Virus record (IMG/VR): IMGVR_UViG_3300047585_000154 | Span: 1 to 51,896 of that record | Length of the DNA: 51,896 bases | Direction: 5' to 3' (one strand) | From: a virus | In this document: piece by piece, positions 39,964-49,201 of the stretch | Numbering within the stretch: the first letter of the stretch is position 1 | How the letters are laid out: every line of letters begins with the position of its first letter | Translations under genes and position numbers: made by a program | The notes under the pieces: model-generated | The model's database searches: none | Told to the model about the DNA's origin: nothing | Seen by the model: only the letters and a program-made list of their open reading frames with translations

Positions 39964-42900
39964 TCAATACAGGTGGTCTGCTACATCCTTCAGGTGCCCA
40001 CGCCCCGGCATGAGAGAGTCCTTCTTAGATAACCCAATTTCGCTGCCGAAAGCCAGCGCAGGTACGGGATGATGTCCGTGAATGAGTGAAACACCGTGCA
40101 CTGCCGCTGCTTCTTGCAGCGTTTCACGCAGGTGATTGTGCTGTAGCTTCGCCATCCAGTCCTCGTGGAGCTCACGGGGCATGACGTCGATGCCCTTCAG
40201 TACCGGCGTGTGCTCGATGGGGGCCTTATGCTCTCGAATCAGCTCCTCGTTCATCTTTCGGACAACCGGCAAGGGGCGGAACTCCCCGCGCAACACGCTG
40301 TCGTGGTCACCTGGGTCCTCCACGCGCGTGAGGCTGCCCATGGACTTCACCACCATCTCGATGGCGCGCCTCTTGAGTCCCTCGTTCTTGTAGAGGTTGA
40401 AGATGGAGGTAGTGAGGTGGTCCTGCACGCGGTCCATTGACCCCGTCGCAGCATAGAGGTGGTGCGGGTTCAACACGGTGCGGTTAGGGTCCGACAGATA
40501 AGCGCCGGCCGCCACTTTCATTCCTACCTTCGGCGGTGACCAGTCGATGTAATCCGACATGACAACTGCACCAGGCAGGTTCTCGTGCAGCGTGAAACCA
40601 CCTGCGTCCTTACCTACGTGGTGCTTCTTGCCACCCACGTAGATGTCCACGCCTGTGGCGGTGGGCTGCACCTTATCCACGGTGCCGGACACAGCAGAGA
40701 TGGTGGCCTGGTTCGCCAGCTTCTTCGGCAGCCGCAACAAGTTGTCGAAGTGTGCGAACGCACTGAGTAGCTTGGAGCTGTTCTGCTCACCAACGCCACC
40801 CGTGTGGAAGCTCTTCAGGGTGAGCTGCACCGCGCGCTCCCCCACGGCGTGTGCCGCCTGTACCCCCACGTTGGTGCCGAGCTCGTAGTGCTGCCCGCCC
40901 GATGTCAGGCCCGCGCACTTCTGACAGACGCCATGCTCTTCCTCGCACTTCAGCGGTGAACGCACAGTGATGAATGCATGCGGGTCTACTGCACGAATCT
41001 TACCCACGTCCGCCGGGGTGAGCGGGCTATTTGCAGAGATGTGCACCTTGCCATGGATGAAGTCCTTCTGCAGGTAACGGTCGTGCACGTCAGGCTCGTT
41101 GATGCTGAGCTGGATGCCATCCTTCGTGCCGCAGTCATGCTCGTTCACAAGAACGTTCATCATGTTCTGCATGAGGACCTTCGAGAGAGCGCCAGGTTTC
41201 TCAACTTCCTGCACCTTCATGACCTGCCCACGGCGAGCTCCGTGCAGCTGGGTCCAGTAGCTGCCCATGTCGAGCCCCTCGGAGTAGCTCTTCGTCACCG
41301 CGTTGGGGATGGGACGGTTGTGCGCGTCCAAGTAGATCATCGGCGCCAGCACCATCTGCTTGTACTGGTCCCAGCCCGGCTTCACTCCGGCCTTGTACAT
41401 CGTGAAGAGGTTGGTCGGATGCGCTTCCTGGCTTTTCACATGCAGCTTCTGCATGTCCGTGGCGGCTTGTTCGTAGACCTTCACCACCTGATGGTCCTGC
41501 TGTGCCTTCGTGAGTTTGGTGTCTGCGCGGATGCCCTTCGCCTTCTCTTCAGCAGGGCCCAGCACACGCTCGCGCGATGCGACATCGGGCACGAAGTCCT
41601 TGAGCGACAGCGAGTGCGTGGGCATGGGTATGAAGATGCTCTTGCTCGGGTCCGTCACCGCGACGTGGGTTCCATCGAGCTTGCTGAACGCGAAGGGATG
41701 CCCCACGCTCGTGGGTCGTGGCACCATCACCGAGCCAAAGGACGCCCCATTGCCCAGGTCTTTGAGCTTATTCACGGCACTGCCGTAACTGTCAGAGTGC
41801 TCCTTCGCGATCTTCATCAAGAGCGCGTCCAGCCCCTTCGTCCCGCCATCCTTCTTGCTGGCGTTGTCGAGGCGGTACTCCATGTTGTGCATCATGTGCT
41901 TCTCGAGCGGCTCTGGCACTGCGCTCGCGAGCAGCACACGCCCTGGCGTTGTCTCACCGCCTGGCAGGTGCACTTTGTCGGTGATGTCGATGGTCCCCTT
42001 CTGCGCAGCCTGCAGCACCTCCGCTGGATTCGAGAACTTCTTCCCTGTGTCCTTCCCCACGACCGAGAGCTTGTAGAGCCCGAGCGCGCTCTCCAGCGTC
42101 GGCTGGTACATACTCTTCCCCGAGGCATCGCTGAACAGGTTGTTCGAGGGGAACATCTTGCGTGCCTCAGCCACGGCCTCGCGCGTGATGGGCACGTACG
42201 CACTCATTGTGTCGCCGTCGAAGTCCGCGTTGAAACCACCCGTCACCAGGGGGTGAATCTTGATAGCGCTACCCTCCACGGTGTGCGGCTTGAACGCCTG
42301 GATGCTGTACTTGTGGAGCACAGGATCGCGCTTCAACAAGACAGGGTGCTCTGCCATAGCCTTGTCTAGCGCTCGCCACACCTGCGGGGTGGGCTTAGCT
42401 AGCAAGGGCGGCACCTCGAGCTCAGAGCGTACCGCACCCATTTCCTTCAGCTTGCGAGACACAAAGGGTCGATAGAGGTCCAGCGCCGCAGCCTTGGGTA
42501 GCCCAACTTCATCGAGTCCCAGCGACGGCTCCGGTACAATCGTGGACCGCATCGAGAGGTCCTGGCGACGACGTAGCAGCACATGCTGGAAGTAGCCGTG
42601 CTTAGGCGAGCTGCCCGCGATGCGATGGAGGATGCCCTTCTCTTTGACGTCGCCGTACGGCGCGCCCACACCCATGAGCGCCTTCACACCGTCGTAGTAC
42701 TCGAAGCGCATGTCGCGCTTTCCCTCGTCAGTGAGATTGGCCGACCAGATGGGGTCCTTCAGCTTGTCGTTGACCTTTGCGAAGTCGGAGTACAGCTGAT
42801 TGAGGTCATCGGGCTTGAGATTGCCGTCGGGCATCGGCGTGATGGGTCGCATGATGGGCGGAATCACGGGCAGGTTATGCAGGATGTACGCCTCGCTGGG

Positions 42901-45900
42901 CTTCAGCCTAAGCCCACTCAGCGCGCGCAAGAACTTCACGCGCTTCAGCGCGGGGTCGATCTTCACGCCCTTCGCTGCGTCCAGCGCCATCTGTGCGAGA
43001 GGCAACTCCTTGCGCACGTCTACCCTGTCGAGCAGGAGCTTGATGCCAGCGCCTCCAGTGACGCCAGCCTTGAGATCCGTGAGCTGTCCCGAGGGGGAGA
43101 CGCCGCGCTCCCCGTGCACGACTGACTCAAACTCCTTGCTACTCAGCTGCGCCACGCTGCGGATGGCCCTCTCGAAAAACGGGTTGGGCAGCGGTTCGCT
43201 GAGCTCGATGCGCGTCCAATGCTTCCCACCGTGTCCCCCGGTGAGGCGCTCATCGAAGAGCCCACCAGTCTTCGGCTTGAGCTCACCTTTGGCGTCAATC
43301 TTGGTGTTCACACGTTCTGCCGGATGCGGCAACGCCTTCGGCGCGAGCTCTAGTACCTGCGCGTCAGTCATCGGCGAAAGTGCGATGCTATGTCCGTTCT
43401 TGTCCACGTTCACACCGGCAGCGCGCAGCATGTCGGTGAACTTCTGGTAGGCGAATGTCGGCTTGGGTGGCGGCAGTAGTCCACCCGACTGGATGGCAGC
43501 CCAGACCTTGTTGTGATCGCTGGGCCACGCCTTGCGTGGGTCTGTCTGCGGGTCCGGTCCCTCGGACTTGTACGTCTGCATCTCGCGCAGGTTGGCCTTC
43601 GCACCGTGAGCTAACAAAGCGTACAGGTCCAGTCCGCCAATAGATGGTCCACCAGTACCGGACCCGCCCAGGGGCTGGAGGTTCAGGTCGTAGCCCTCAT
43701 GCTGCATACCTGGGACGTTCATCCCGCTGCGCACCGAAAGCTTCTTCTCCACCTGGTGCACAAGCTTGAGCAGATGCTGCGGTCCCACGAGTGCCTTGCC
43801 CAGCGACTGCTTGGTGGCTGGGTCGAAGAGCTCCTCGGTATCGCTGATGTCGTGCGCCTTGAGGTCAGCGATGACCTTGTGCAACGCGTCGAACTTCGGC
43901 TGGAAGTTCTGCACGATGTACGGCTTGCCTGTCTTCTGCGCGATCTTCCCGGCCGCGGTCTCGAGCACCTGCCCCACGTTCATACGACCCGGAACACCCG
44001 AGGGGTTCAGCGCCACCTCGATGTGCTTGCCGTCCTTCGTGTGCGGCATCTCCACGTTCGGTAGAATCATCGTAACAATGCCTTTGTTGCCGTAGCGGCC
44101 CGCCATCTTGTCGCCCACCTGCATGGGCTCCACAGTGCGGACATGCACAGTCACGCCGTCCTTGGTGTGGTGCACGCCAACGACGTCACCCTCGAACTCG
44201 CTGTCCCATCGCAAGCTCTTGTCCGTGTGCGATGCGCTCATGACTCGGCGGATGGCCGCCAGCCCCGTACGATCCTTGAGCTGGTAGGGCTTCATCGCTG
44301 CAATGAGCGGGTCACCGGGCTTCACCTTCTGCCCCACCTGAATGATGCCCCTGTCGTCGAGCTTGCTGATCTGCTCCTTGTTGTAGAGCCCGTGATGCTC
44401 CAGCAAGAACTTCTTCTTGTCGAGTACCACCGCGTCATCCAGCGGCATCGAGGGCTTGTGCATGTGCGCACTCGACAATGCCTCTGCAGCACTTTGACTG
44501 ATGACCACGCCGTCCTCGAAGTTGTACCCCTTGAAGGGGATGTACGCGACGCGTAGGTTGTTCCCCAACGCCAGCACGCCGTTCTTCGAGTAGTTCGTGT
44601 CAGCGACGACCTGCTTCTTCTTCACATGGTCGCCAACCTTCACGATGGGCGTGGAGTCCAACACGCCCTTCGCTTCGTTGACCGGGAAGTTGTCGTAGAT
44701 CTGCACCTCGTGTGACTTGCCGTCATCGCTGAGGATGGTGACGCCGTCCTTCTTCACCGCGGTGACCTTGCCGTTCACTGGCGATACGTGTGATGTCAGC
44801 CCGCCCATCAGGTGCTCAAAGGTCTGCCCTCCCTCGAGCGAGGAGCCGGTGCCCACCTGCACTAGCGGGGGCGCACGGTGCACCAGTGAAATGGCCTGCT
44901 CCATGTGACGACTTGCCATGGAAGCACGGCCACCCGACGTGTTCGCCAGGAAGGGGAGCAGATTCGACGTCATGTTGAAGAGCTGACTCGGGGAGCGCAC
45001 CACGTACTGCGCCTCCGAGAACTTGCCGTGGCGTACGTCGTCCCCACCACCTGTCATCTGCACCGAATCTGCGATGGGCTTGGGGACGCCATTCTCCCAG
45101 CGCACCTGATCCGGCAAAACGATGTGCACCTTTGATGCCTCTCCCGGTGACACCAGGTCCAGCTTGTGCGTCTTCAGGTTGTAAAGCGGGATGCGCGCTT
45201 CACCGCGGGGCTCCCCGTTCACCATGTGGTCCACCTTCTGCAGACCGAAGGGCAGACGTAGGGTCACGCCAGTAGACGCGCCCTCGGGAGTGTTGATGGG
45301 GTCGAGGAAGCCGAGGTGGCTGACGTTGACGAACTTGACCTCGTCCTTGATCTGCCGGTCGCTCTGGATGCCACCAGGACCCATGACCGTGGTCTGGAAA
45401 GAGGCAGCCAGCATCTCCACCGGGTTGATCTGCGCGGCAGGTCCGGCAGCTGCGTTCTTCTGAAAGGTCTCTAGGATAGGCTTGTTGAACATGCCGAGCT
45501 GGATGACATCGCGCACGTTCTTCGCGGTACTGATCTTCGAGGCGACCTTACGCTGGATGCCCTTGCGTCCTGCCTCCAGAATGCGCTCGTAGGCGAAGTC
45601 GCCCACCGACCGCAGGTCCTTGAAGATGAGCGACTCGCGGTCATCTTCTTTCTCACCGCCCTGCACCCGCAACAGCTTTTGCGTTGCACGTGTGAGTGCA
45701 TCCCCAGTCACGTGCTCGAACGGTTTGCCCAGCGTGAGCTCGGTGGAGTCGGGCCGCAGTGTGGATGCGGTCATCATGTCGTAGAAGTGTGCCGCAGCAA
45801 TCTCCCTGTTGGGGGCTACTTCCTTCTTCGTGCTCTTGTAGAAGGTGTTGAGCGCGTTGTCCTTCTTTGCGGCGTCCTTGTTCGCCTCGAAGACCTCCTT

Positions 45901-46476
45901 GCCCCATGCCTTCTCCAACGTGGCATCATCGGCCCCGAGAGTCTTCACCAGGCTGTACAGAGGAATCTTGCTGGCGCTCTTCCCATACTCCATGTGGAAG
46001 ACTTTGCTGGCCGGGTCGAAGACCACGTCGAAGCTCTTGCGATTCTTGATGTTGAAGCGTGTCTCGAGCTCTCCGTTGGTACGGCGCTGTGTATAGACGC
46101 CTGGCTTCAGCTGCCACTGGTTGTTGACCTGGTACTCCTTCGCTCCACTACGCGACGCCACGACGTAGGAGTACCGTTGTGTCATCTTTGGGATGTCCGC
46201 TATGCGCATACGCCGCGCATCCACGACCTTGCCGGTCGCGTTGTCTCGCAGCGACAGGTCCGCGTACACAGGCACCGACCACGTCCTGCCTTCTAGCCTG
46301 GCCTTGTGCTGGTCGCGGATGTCCCCCGGGTCGAGGTCGTCCTTGATTGTGAGCCCCTCAAGATGAAGCGACTGCAGCTTCCCCTTGATGACACCGTCAG
46401 GGAATTGGCTCCTGATCCCTTCCAATACGCGCTGTTGGAGGTTCTCAGACGCTTCCTTGGGATCGAGATAGGACAA
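39964..46476 (-). CDS. RNA polymerase, fused beta and beta-prime subunits in one chain
   Basis: This protein of ~2170 residues contains a full bacterial-type beta followed by a full beta-prime. In beta: NTPEG at ~395-399, NLLPFLANTSGGRASM, IPFKGYNFEDGVVIS, GDKMAGRYGNKG at ~788-799 and the C-terminal LYALLAHGAKANLREM. In beta-prime: GGLFDER, clamp-helix region LPVIPPIMRPITP, catalytic NADFDGD at ~1416-1422, a bridge-helix region WDQYKQMVLAPMIYLD, trigger loop SEGLDMGSYWTQLHGARRG, zinc site 2 (Cys1782, 1844, 1851, 1854) and QLTLKSFHTGG. The first beta-prime zinc ribbon is absent. The start is put at the TTG at 46476 because GAGGAGG lies 6 nt upstream. No sigma or alpha is nearby. Confidence 0.95.
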   Translation of the reverse strand: MSYLDPKEASENLQQRVLEGIRSQFPDGVIKGKLQSLHLEGLTIKDDLDPGDIRDQHKARLEGRTWSVPVYADLSLRDNATGKVVDARRMRIADIPKMTQRYSYVVASRSGAKEYQVNNQWQLKPGVYTQRRTNGELETRFNIKNRKSFDVVFDPASKVFHMEYGKSASKIPLYSLVKTLGADDATLEKAWGKEVFEANKDAAKKDNALNTFYKSTKKEVAPNREIAAAHFYDMMTASTLRPDSTELTLGKPFEHVTGDALTRATQKLLRVQGGEKEDDRESLIFKDLRSVGDFAYERILEAGRKGIQRKVASKISTAKNVRDVIQLGMFNKPILETFQKNAAAGPAAQINPVEMLAASFQTTVMGPGGIQSDRQIKDEVKFVNVSHLGFLDPINTPEGASTGVTLRLPFGLQKVDHMVNGEPRGEARIPLYNLKTHKLDLVSPGEASKVHIVLPDQVRWENGVPKPIADSVQMTGGGDDVRHGKFSEAQYVVRSPSQLFNMTSNLLPFLANTSGGRASMASRHMEQAISLVHRAPPLVQVGTGSSLEGGQTFEHLMGGLTSHVSPVNGKVTAVKKDGVTILSDDGKSHEVQIYDNFPVNEAKGVLDSTPIVKVGDHVKKKQVVADTNYSKNGVLALGNNLRVAYIPFKGYNFEDGVVISQSAAEALSSAHMHKPSMPLDDAVVLDKKKFLLEHHGLYNKEQISKLDDRGIIQVGQKVKPGDPLIAAMKPYQLKDRTGLAAIRRVMSASHTDKSLRWDSEFEGDVVGVHHTKDGVTVHVRTVEPMQVGDKMAGRYGNKGIVTMILPNVEMPHTKDGKHIEVALNPSGVPGRMNVGQVLETAAGKIAQKTGKPYIVQNFQPKFDALHKVIADLKAHDISDTEELFDPATKQSLGKALVGPQHLLKLVHQVEKKLSVRSGMNVPGMQHEGYDLNLQPLGGSGTGGPSIGGLDLYALLAHGAKANLREMQTYKSEGPDPQTDPRKAWPSDHNKVWAAIQSGGLLPPPKPTFAYQKFTDMLRAAGVNVDKNGHSIALSPMTDAQVLELAPKALPHPAERVNTKIDAKGELKPKTGGLFDERLTGGHGGKHWTRIELSEPLPNPFFERAIRSVAQLSSKEFESVVHGERGVSPSGQLTDLKAGVTGGAGIKLLLDRVDVRKELPLAQMALDAAKGVKIDPALKRVKFLRALSGLRLKPSEAYILHNLPVIPPIMRPITPMPDGNLKPDDLNQLYSDFAKVNDKLKDPIWSANLTDEGKRDMRFEYYDGVKALMGVGAPYGDVKEKGILHRIAGSSPKHGYFQHVLLRRRQDLSMRSTIVPEPSLGLDEVGLPKAAALDLYRPFVSRKLKEMGAVRSELEVPPLLAKPTPQVWRALDKAMAEHPVLLKRDPVLHKYSIQAFKPHTVEGSAIKIHPLVTGGFNADFDGDTMSAYVPITREAVAEARKMFPSNNLFSDASGKSMYQPTLESALGLYKLSVVGKDTGKKFSNPAEVLQAAQKGTIDITDKVHLPGGETTPGRVLLASAVPEPLEKHMMHNMEYRLDNASKKDGGTKGLDALLMKIAKEHSDSYGSAVNKLKDLGNGASFGSVMVPRPTSVGHPFAFSKLDGTHVAVTDPSKSIFIPMPTHSLSLKDFVPDVASRERVLGPAEEKAKGIRADTKLTKAQQDHQVVKVYEQAATDMQKLHVKSQEAHPTNLFTMYKAGVKPGWDQYKQMVLAPMIYLDAHNRPIPNAVTKSYSEGLDMGSYWTQLHGARRGQVMKVQEVEKPGALSKVLMQNMMNVLVNEHDCGTKDGIQLSINEPDVHDRYLQKDFIHGKVHISANSPLTPADVGKIRAVDPHAFITVRSPLKCEEEHGVCQKCAGLTSGGQHYELGTNVGVQAAHAVGERAVQLTLKSFHTGGVGEQNSSKLLSAFAHFDNLLRLPKKLANQATISAVSGTVDKVQPTATGVDIYVGGKKHHVGKDAGGFTLHENLPGAVVMSDYIDWSPPKVGMKVAAGAYLSDPNRTVLNPHHLYAATGSMDRVQDHLTTSIFNLYKNEGLKRRAIEMVVKSMGSLTRVEDPGDHDSVLRGEFRPLPVVRKMNEELIREHKAPIEHTPVLKGIDVMPRELHEDWMAKLQHNHLRETLQEAAAVHGVSLIHGHHPVPALAFGSEIGLSKKDSLMPGRGHLKDVADHLY

Positions 46477-46554
46477 GGCGTGCCTCCTCGTCAGCGTACT
46501 CCGCTGCGTGAAAGCGGTGCAAGCCGCGCGTAGATACGGGAACAAGGATCATGC
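46477..46554. promoter_or_regulatory. Divergent region between RNA polymerase gene and MoxR/VWA cassette
   Basis: These 78 bases separate the TTG start of the polymerase gene and the ATG of the first cassette gene, so they should hold promoters for both. GAGGAGG (leftward ribosome-binding site) and AAGGA (rightward) are visible, as is an inverted repeat CCGCT-N7-AGCGG around 46501-46517. I do not see clear sigma70-type boxes. Confidence 0.4.
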
Positions 46555-46707
46555 ATGAAAAACAAGCCTAAGCCGCAGGTCCAAACACAAGGGGCAATGT
46601 TCGCCGAGCTCATCGCAGACATGTTCAAGCCGGAGCAGAACAACGCCGCTACGCCGCCGAAGGACGACAAAGAAGCTGAGAAGAACCGAGATAAGGAAGG
46701 TACGTGA
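46555..46707 (+). CDS. Micro-protein, 50 aa, Lys/Glu-rich
   Basis: This first gene of the cassette starts at an ATG with AAGGA 6 nt upstream. The product begins MKNKPKPQVQTQGAMFAEL, has the short helix AMFAELIADMFKPEQ and a highly charged tail (PPKDDKEAEKNRDKEG). Its stop overlaps the next GTG as GTGA. No family is recognised; coupling to the next gene supports it as real. Confidence 0.55.
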   Translation: MKNKPKPQVQTQGAMFAELIADMFKPEQNNAATPPKDDKEAEKNRDKEGT

Positions 46708-46805
46708 ACACGCTCTTCAAGTTCTTCATCGCAGGTTTTTTCAACGGACTCATGCTCTGGATTCGCGACCTGTTCAAGGAGGCTGATGCTCATCAACGCG
46801 TATGA
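46704..46805 (+). CDS. Micro-protein, 33 aa, single hydrophobic segment
   Basis: The GTG start overlaps the previous stop by 4 nt and has AAGGA 6 nt upstream. The product contains the hydrophobic aromatic segment LFKFFIAGFFNGLMLWI followed by charged residues RDLFKEADAHQRV, as in small membrane-inserted peptides. The next gene's ATG lies inside it, with AAGGAGG in the coding sequence. It could be a membrane anchor or a cell-envelope effector; this is inference. Confidence 0.55.
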   Translation: MNTLFKFFIAGFFNGLMLWIRDLFKEADAHQRV

Positions 46806-47391
46806 AACGAGACCAGCCACCAGGCAAGGCTCGAGACAACTGGAGGCGCTCATCGGCATCGAGGGCGCCCGCATCCAAGACTTGTACAACGCTGACCGTC
46901 ACTGGACGGTGGGAGCTTCATACCTGCCGTTCTACGACCGCCTGATAGGTGGCATCCGGGTGCAGCTCACCGACCAGAAGGGCTTCATCACGTTCTGCAA
47001 TCAGCGGGACATGGAGGTGCTTCTGGGAAGTGGGCGACCCGGTGAATGGTGCCGCTGGGCTGCCGAACCCTACGTCGCTCCAGGTGACGAGAAGTGGGTT
47101 GGCTTCTACTGCGACGAGGCGGATGTGGAGGACATCCTCTACGACCACGAGATGCAGCTGCGCGAGTACAGCCCGTACCGACCGTGGCTGCTGCCACCCG
47201 GCGTACCGGTACCGCCCGTGGACATCGAGTTCCGCGTGCACACCGAGGCTGGGTACGACGTGGAAGAGCGGCACGTGCTCGTACTGGACCACGACCCCGA
47301 GACTGGGTACGGCCCTGACATGCGCCTAGATACACTTCACCAACGATGGGCGCGCTCAGAAAGGAGGCGCATCCAATGGAACAGGGTTTGA
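46786..47391 (+). CDS. Hypothetical protein, 201 aa
   Basis: The ATG at 46786 has AAGGAGG about 4 nt upstream. The product begins MLINAYETRPATRQGSRQLE and is a mixed alpha/beta protein rich in acidic and aromatic residues (EKWVGFYCDEADVEDILYDH, SPYRPWLLPPGVPVPPVD, VEERHVLVLDHDPETGYG). No family is recognised. It overlaps the micro-protein and the next gene, so all are co-translated. Confidence 0.6.
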   Translation: MLINAYETRPATRQGSRQLEALIGIEGARIQDLYNADRHWTVGASYLPFYDRLIGGIRVQLTDQKGFITFCNQRDMEVLLGSGRPGEWCRWAAEPYVAPGDEKWVGFYCDEADVEDILYDHEMQLREYSPYRPWLLPPGVPVPPVDIEFRVHTEAGYDVEERHVLVLDHDPETGYGPDMRLDTLHQRWARSERRRIQWNRV

Positions 47392-47972
47392 CACTAGCTC
47401 CAGAGCTGCGCCGAGACTCCGGTTACGAATGCGCGGATAGTGACTGCGAAGCAACCATCTATTACGGCGAGGAAGCCGTGCTGCTCCAGGTGGCGCTCGT
47501 ACAACAAGGAGACGGAGAGCTCCTGAAGTACCCCGTGTTGGATGAGGATGACCCAGCGCGCGACTTCTTGTTCGAGCCGCACTACTTCTGCACAGAGTGC
47601 TGGCAGAAGACCTACGACTTCATCGTAGGTGAGCTGGCAGACACACCACCTATCTACGACCCGATGAGCAAGCTGGTCTGTGACTGCTGTGGCAGTGGCA
47701 TACGCGAATGCGTCGAGTACACCGGGGTCGCCGAAGTAGGTGAGTTCAGGCGGTCACGCCGCTCACCAGATTGCCTGTACGGCCCACGCTTCGAGACGAC
47801 CTCCAAGCCGATGATGCTTTGCCTGAGCTGCCTCCTGGTCATCAGTGAGGGGTACATCGAACTCTGGTCCAACCTGACACAGACCGACGAATGCATCGAC
47901 TGCAGCACTGCACGCTGCTGGCGAGCACCTTGTAGCTGCACCTGCCACTCCAACACGGGAACTACCGAATGA
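47376..47972 (+). CDS. Cys-rich, probably zinc-binding protein, 198 aa
   Basis: The start at 47376 is supported by AAAGGAGG about 8 nt upstream. Cys residues are arranged as pairs or clusters: ECADSDCEA near the N-terminus, FCTECW near residue 75, VCDCCGSGIREC near 105, LCLSCL near 150, and a terminal cluster DECIDCSTARCW, CSCTCHSN. This looks like several zinc ribbons or knuckles. It is coupled to the MoxR ATPase by a 4-nt overlap, suggesting a partner in the same system. The function is unknown. Confidence 0.65.
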   Translation: MEQGLTLAPELRRDSGYECADSDCEATIYYGEEAVLLQVALVQQGDGELLKYPVLDEDDPARDFLFEPHYFCTECWQKTYDFIVGELADTPPIYDPMSKLVCDCCGSGIRECVEYTGVAEVGEFRRSRRSPDCLYGPRFETTSKPMMLCLSCLLVISEGYIELWSNLTQTDECIDCSTARCWRAPCSCTCHSNTGTTE

Positions 47973-49201
47973 CTACGAACATCAAGATGCTCATGTACAT
48001 CGCAATGCTCACCCCGATGAAGCGCCTGGGGAAGGGCAATTACCGCTGGGGTGCGCCCTTCTTACTGATGGGGGCTCCCGGCTTGGCGAAGACCAGCATC
48101 ATCCAGCAGGTCTGCGAGAAGATGATCCTGCTCGCGGAGACGATGTACCTGAGCACACACCAACCGGAAGACCTGTCCGGCATCCCAGTGATGGTCAACA
48201 ACGAGGGCAAGCTGGTCAACTTCGTGGAGCAGATCAACCGCTGCGCCAAGCTGGGCTCCAGCGTGCTCGTGCTGGACGAGCTCACAACCGCACGAGAGAC
48301 GACGCAGAACGCGGGCATGGGCCTGGTCCTCGAGCGGTGCATTGCCGGCAACCCACTGCCCCCGGGGCTACGCATCGCAGCAGCCGCGAACCCTCCAGAG
48401 CAGGCTGCCGCTGCACGAGACCTATCGCTGCCGGCAGCGAACCGCTTCCTTCACTTCGACGTAGACGGCGATAGCTTCATAGGCTTCTGCGAGTACATGG
48501 CGCAAGAAGAAGCCGACGCCATCGGTGCGACGTTGCCGCCCTTCACACAAGAGGGCGACCTCAGCTCCTGCGTGGACGGTGAGGCTACTGTCATGCGCAA
48601 CTGGTCGAAGGCGTTCCCTCGTGCATGGGGGCTGGTCAAGGGCTTCCATGTGCACTCCGCCAGTAAACTCAACGCCGTGCCACCGATAGGCAGCCCAGCG
48701 CGTGGTCGCGCATGGCCGTCTTCCCGCTCCTGGGACATGGGTACACGGGCCATGGCTACTGCCGACGCCCTTGCGCACGGCGAGTGCGCATTGGATCTAC
48801 TGACCGCTGCAGTCGGTCTTGAACCAGCCACGGAGTACGCAGAGTGGGCTGCCAAGTTCGACTTGCCTAAGCCCATCGAGGTCATCACAGGTGCGTGGCG
48901 CCCAGACAAGTTGCGCAACGACATCGCCACAACGGCCTTCCACACAGCCATCGTGTTCGTACTCGCGGAAAAGGATGTGAAGACGAAACACAAGCTCGCG
49001 ATTGAGCTGTGGTCCTCCTTGGGCTTTGCTGCTGAGAGATGTGGGCTCAAGGACGTGGTTATCCCAAACGCAGAGACGATGGTGCAGCACCAGTTGTCCT
49101 CGAAGGCTGCCAATCCCGCGCTATGGACCGCTGCTGACCCGGTGCTGAACATGCTCAATCTACACGTCGGCGCCAAGCACGCAGCAACGGCAAAACCGTA
49201 G
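47969..49201 (+). CDS. MoxR-type AAA+ ATPase
   Basis: This 410-residue protein has Walker A GAPGLAKT at 35-42, Walker B VLVLDE at 99-104, sensor 1 in AAAANPP (Asn141) and the arginine-finger region LPAANRFLHFDV near 155-165. These are the marks of the MoxR family. Such ATPases act with VWA-domain proteins to remodel or load metal into target complexes. The gene is followed with no gap by a VWA protein, the classical pairing. The C-terminal ~170 residues are helical, without a second ATPase domain. ATGA couples it to the Cys-rich gene upstream. Confidence 0.9.
   Translation: MTTNIKMLMYIAMLTPMKRLGKGNYRWGAPFLLMGAPGLAKTSIIQQVCEKMILLAETMYLSTHQPEDLSGIPVMVNNEGKLVNFVEQINRCAKLGSSVLVLDELTTARETTQNAGMGLVLERCIAGNPLPPGLRIAAAANPPEQAAAARDLSLPAANRFLHFDVDGDSFIGFCEYMAQEEADAIGATLPPFTQEGDLSSCVDGEATVMRNWSKAFPRAWGLVKGFHVHSASKLNAVPPIGSPARGRAWPSSRSWDMGTRAMATADALAHGECALDLLTAAVGLEPATEYAEWAAKFDLPKPIEVITGAWRPDKLRNDIATTAFHTAIVFVLAEKDVKTKHKLAIELWSSLGFAAERCGLKDVVIPNAETMVQHQLSSKAANPALWTAADPVLNMLNLHVGAKHAATAKP

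Noticed and set aside
40978-42369. 463-codon plus-strand frame within the RNA polymerase gene
   Set aside because: It lies opposite the catalytic part of the polymerase; the composition is His/Leu/Arg-rich shadow sequence and no start signal is seen.
39964-46545. RNA polymerase start at the TTG at 46545
   Set aside because: It has no ribosome-binding site, and the first 23 residues look non-natural; the TTG at 46476 has GAGGAGG at good spacing.
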